DNA of 64,000 nt from Exiguobacterium aurantiacum DSM 6208 (GTDB lineage Bacteria > Bacillota > Bacilli > Exiguobacteriales > Exiguobacteriaceae), in NCBI RefSeq assembly GCF_000702585.1, contig NZ_JNIQ01000001.1, positions 2,113,001 through 2,177,000 on the forward strand. Reading direction: 5' to 3'. The notes below the pieces were generated by a model. It was not told the DNA's origin and ran no database searches. It saw only the letters and a program-made list of their open reading frames with translations. Shown one piece after another: positions 62,902 through 64,000 of the stretch; position 1 is the stretch's first letter, and each line of letters opens with the position of its first letter. Position numbers and translations under genes: made by a program.

Positions 62902-62934
62902 ATGAAGGTGACGGCAAGAAACCGTCACCTTCAT
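62902..62934 (-). terminator. Intrinsic terminator after proS
   Basis: A perfect 13-bp stem (62902-62914 with 62922-62934) is followed on the minus strand by TTTTTCG. It lies 3 bp past the proS stop codon. Confidence 0.8.
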
Positions 62935-62937
62935 CGA

Positions 62938-64000
62938 TCAATGCGTCTCGTTAAGTTGCGCGACAATCACTTGCGGCAACTCATCTACCGTTGTTTCAAT
63001 CACGTCGCCCGTAGCACGGACTTTTACTTCGACGATGCCTTCACCGGCTTTTTTCCCGACGTTGATTCGAATCGGCAAACCGATCAAATCGGCATCGGCG
63101 AACTTGACGCCGGCCCGTTCTTTACGGTCATCATACAACACATCGTACTTCGACGACAGCTGTTCGTATAGACGGTTCGAAAGTTCGAGTTGCGTCTCAT
63201 CTTTCGCGTTGATTGCAATCAAATGCAAATCAAACGGTGCGACACTCTTTGGCCACACGATACCGCGGTCGTCATGATGCTGTTCGACGATTGCCGAAAG
63301 CGTACGTGAGACCCCGATGCCGTAACAACCCATGATCAATGGTTCGGCCCGTCCTTCCTCGTTCAAGAACGTCGCCCCCATTGCTTCTGAATAACGCGTC
63401 CCGAGCTTGAACACTTGTCCGACCTCGATGCCTCGCGCGAAGCGAACAGGGCCTGACTCGTCTGGCGCCATATCGCCTTCGACGACGAACCGAAGATCAT
63501 GGTACGTCAAATGGGCGAGGTCACGCTCGGCGTTGACGTGCAAGAAGTGCGTGTTCGCCTCATTCGCGCCGCACACCGCGTCAAGCAAATACTTGACGGC
63601 ATAGTCAGCAACGACTTTCACCGGGGCGTTGATCGGTCCGAGCGTCCCTGGCTCACATCCGAACAGCTCGATGATTTTCGCCTCGTCCTCCATTTGGATG
63701 TCGAGTCCGCCGAGCGCGTTCTTCACTTTGACGTCGTTCGCTTCGTGATCACCGCGGACGATCGCCATGACCGTCTCACCATCGACGTTGAAGAGGACCG
63801 ACTTGATCGTCGTCTTCACATCGACATCGAGGAAACGGGCGACGTCTTCGATCGTCTTGTTGTCTTCTGTGTCGACTTTCTCAAGCGATGACACGTCTCC
63901 TGTTTGCATCTCATAACGGTCTAACGTCTCGGCCATCTCGATGTTTGCTGCGTACGAAGACGAGTCTGTATAGACGATCGTATCTTCGCCGATAGCGGCG
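62938..64000 (-). CDS. proS: Prolyl-tRNA synthetase, 5' end cut by window
   Basis: The last 353 or so residues of a usually 565-residue enzyme are present; the frame is open to the window edge (AIGEDTIVYTDSSSYAAN before the first internal Met). The YbaK-like editing insertion (about the first 150 visible residues) is followed by class II motif 3 (IMGCYGIGVSRTLSAIVEQ) and the C-terminal anticodon-binding domain. It charges tRNA-Pro. The start and motifs 1 and 2 are outside the window. Confidence 0.95.
   Translation of the reverse strand, partial: AAIGEDTIVYTDSSSYAANIEMAETLDRYEMQTGDVSSLEKVDTEDNKTIEDVARFLDVDVKTTIKSVLFNVDGETVMAIVRGDHEANDVKVKNALGGLDIQMEDEAKIIELFGCEPGTLGPINAPVKVVADYAVKYLLDAVCGANEANTHFLHVNAERDLAHLTYHDLRFVVEGDMAPDESGPVRFARGIEVGQVFKLGTRYSEAMGATFLNEEGRAEPLIMGCYGIGVSRTLSAIVEQHHDDRGIVWPKSVAPFDLHLIAINAKDETQLELSNRLYEQLSSKYDVLYDDRKERAGVKFADADLIGLPIRINVGKKAGEGIVEVKVRATGDVIETTVDELPQVIVAQLNETH

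Overview
The window is 64 kb of chromosome from a low-GC-lineage Gram-positive (Bacillota, Bacilli). The best guess for the genus is Exiguobacterium. This rests on conserved Bacillus-type gene order without the spore genes that sit in these blocks in Bacillus, on moderately high GC, and on a murE/femX pair that fits a Lys-Gly type cell wall. The genus is inferred from content; no database search was done. Almost every gene is on the minus strand. Exceptions are a truncated YpjC-like gene, a dead transposase, ansA, bdr and fer.

Region 1 (1-33400) follows the Bacillus subtilis ypjC-qcr-aro-hbs-der-cmk-gudB-recS-fer block. It starts with a YitT/YpjC membrane protein cut by the window edge. Next comes a degenerate IS1182-like element (762-2309) inserted exactly in the shared terminator of two convergent genes, with the 28-bp terminator hairpin duplicated on both sides. 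Then follow a Gre-factor paralogue, YugP-like protease, YpjA, and qcrABC (menaquinol:cytochrome c reductase). The shikimate genes aroA-aroB-aroC and cheR follow, then ndk, the menaquinone side-chain and methylation genes hepT-menG-hepS, and hbs. A lipoprotein, gpsA, der, an S1-domain protein, plsC, cmk, a PilZ protein and prsW come next. The plus-strand pair ansA-bdr is followed by gudB, ddl, a MecA-type adaptor, a CarH-like B12-binding MerR regulator, a small membrane protein, recQ/recS, ypbB and ferredoxin.

Region 2 (33431-64000) starts with a secreted thermonuclease. A four-gene nucleoside ABC transporter (nupNOPQ) and its likely GntR/YmfC regulator follow. The rest is the polC-nusA-infB block: ftsK/spoIIIE, an RNase J, a cell-wall cassette (M15 peptidase, FemX-like transferase, MurE), an M16 peptidase, pnp, rpsO, ribF, truB, rbfA, infB, ylxQ, ylxR, nusA, rimP, polC and the 3' part of proS. 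Transcription and translation genes run as one long minus-strand series, broken by intrinsic terminators after proS, polC, rbfA, rpsO and pnp.

No CRISPR array, rRNA, tRNA, prophage or defence island was found. The points most worth a second look are the terminator-targeted IS with inward-facing terminators, the CarH-like regulator lacking one photochemical histidine, the murE-femX-M15 cassette where Bacillus has dipicolinate/DAP genes, a hairpin inserted between Shine-Dalgarno and start of cmk, and an operator abutting a cre site at nupN.
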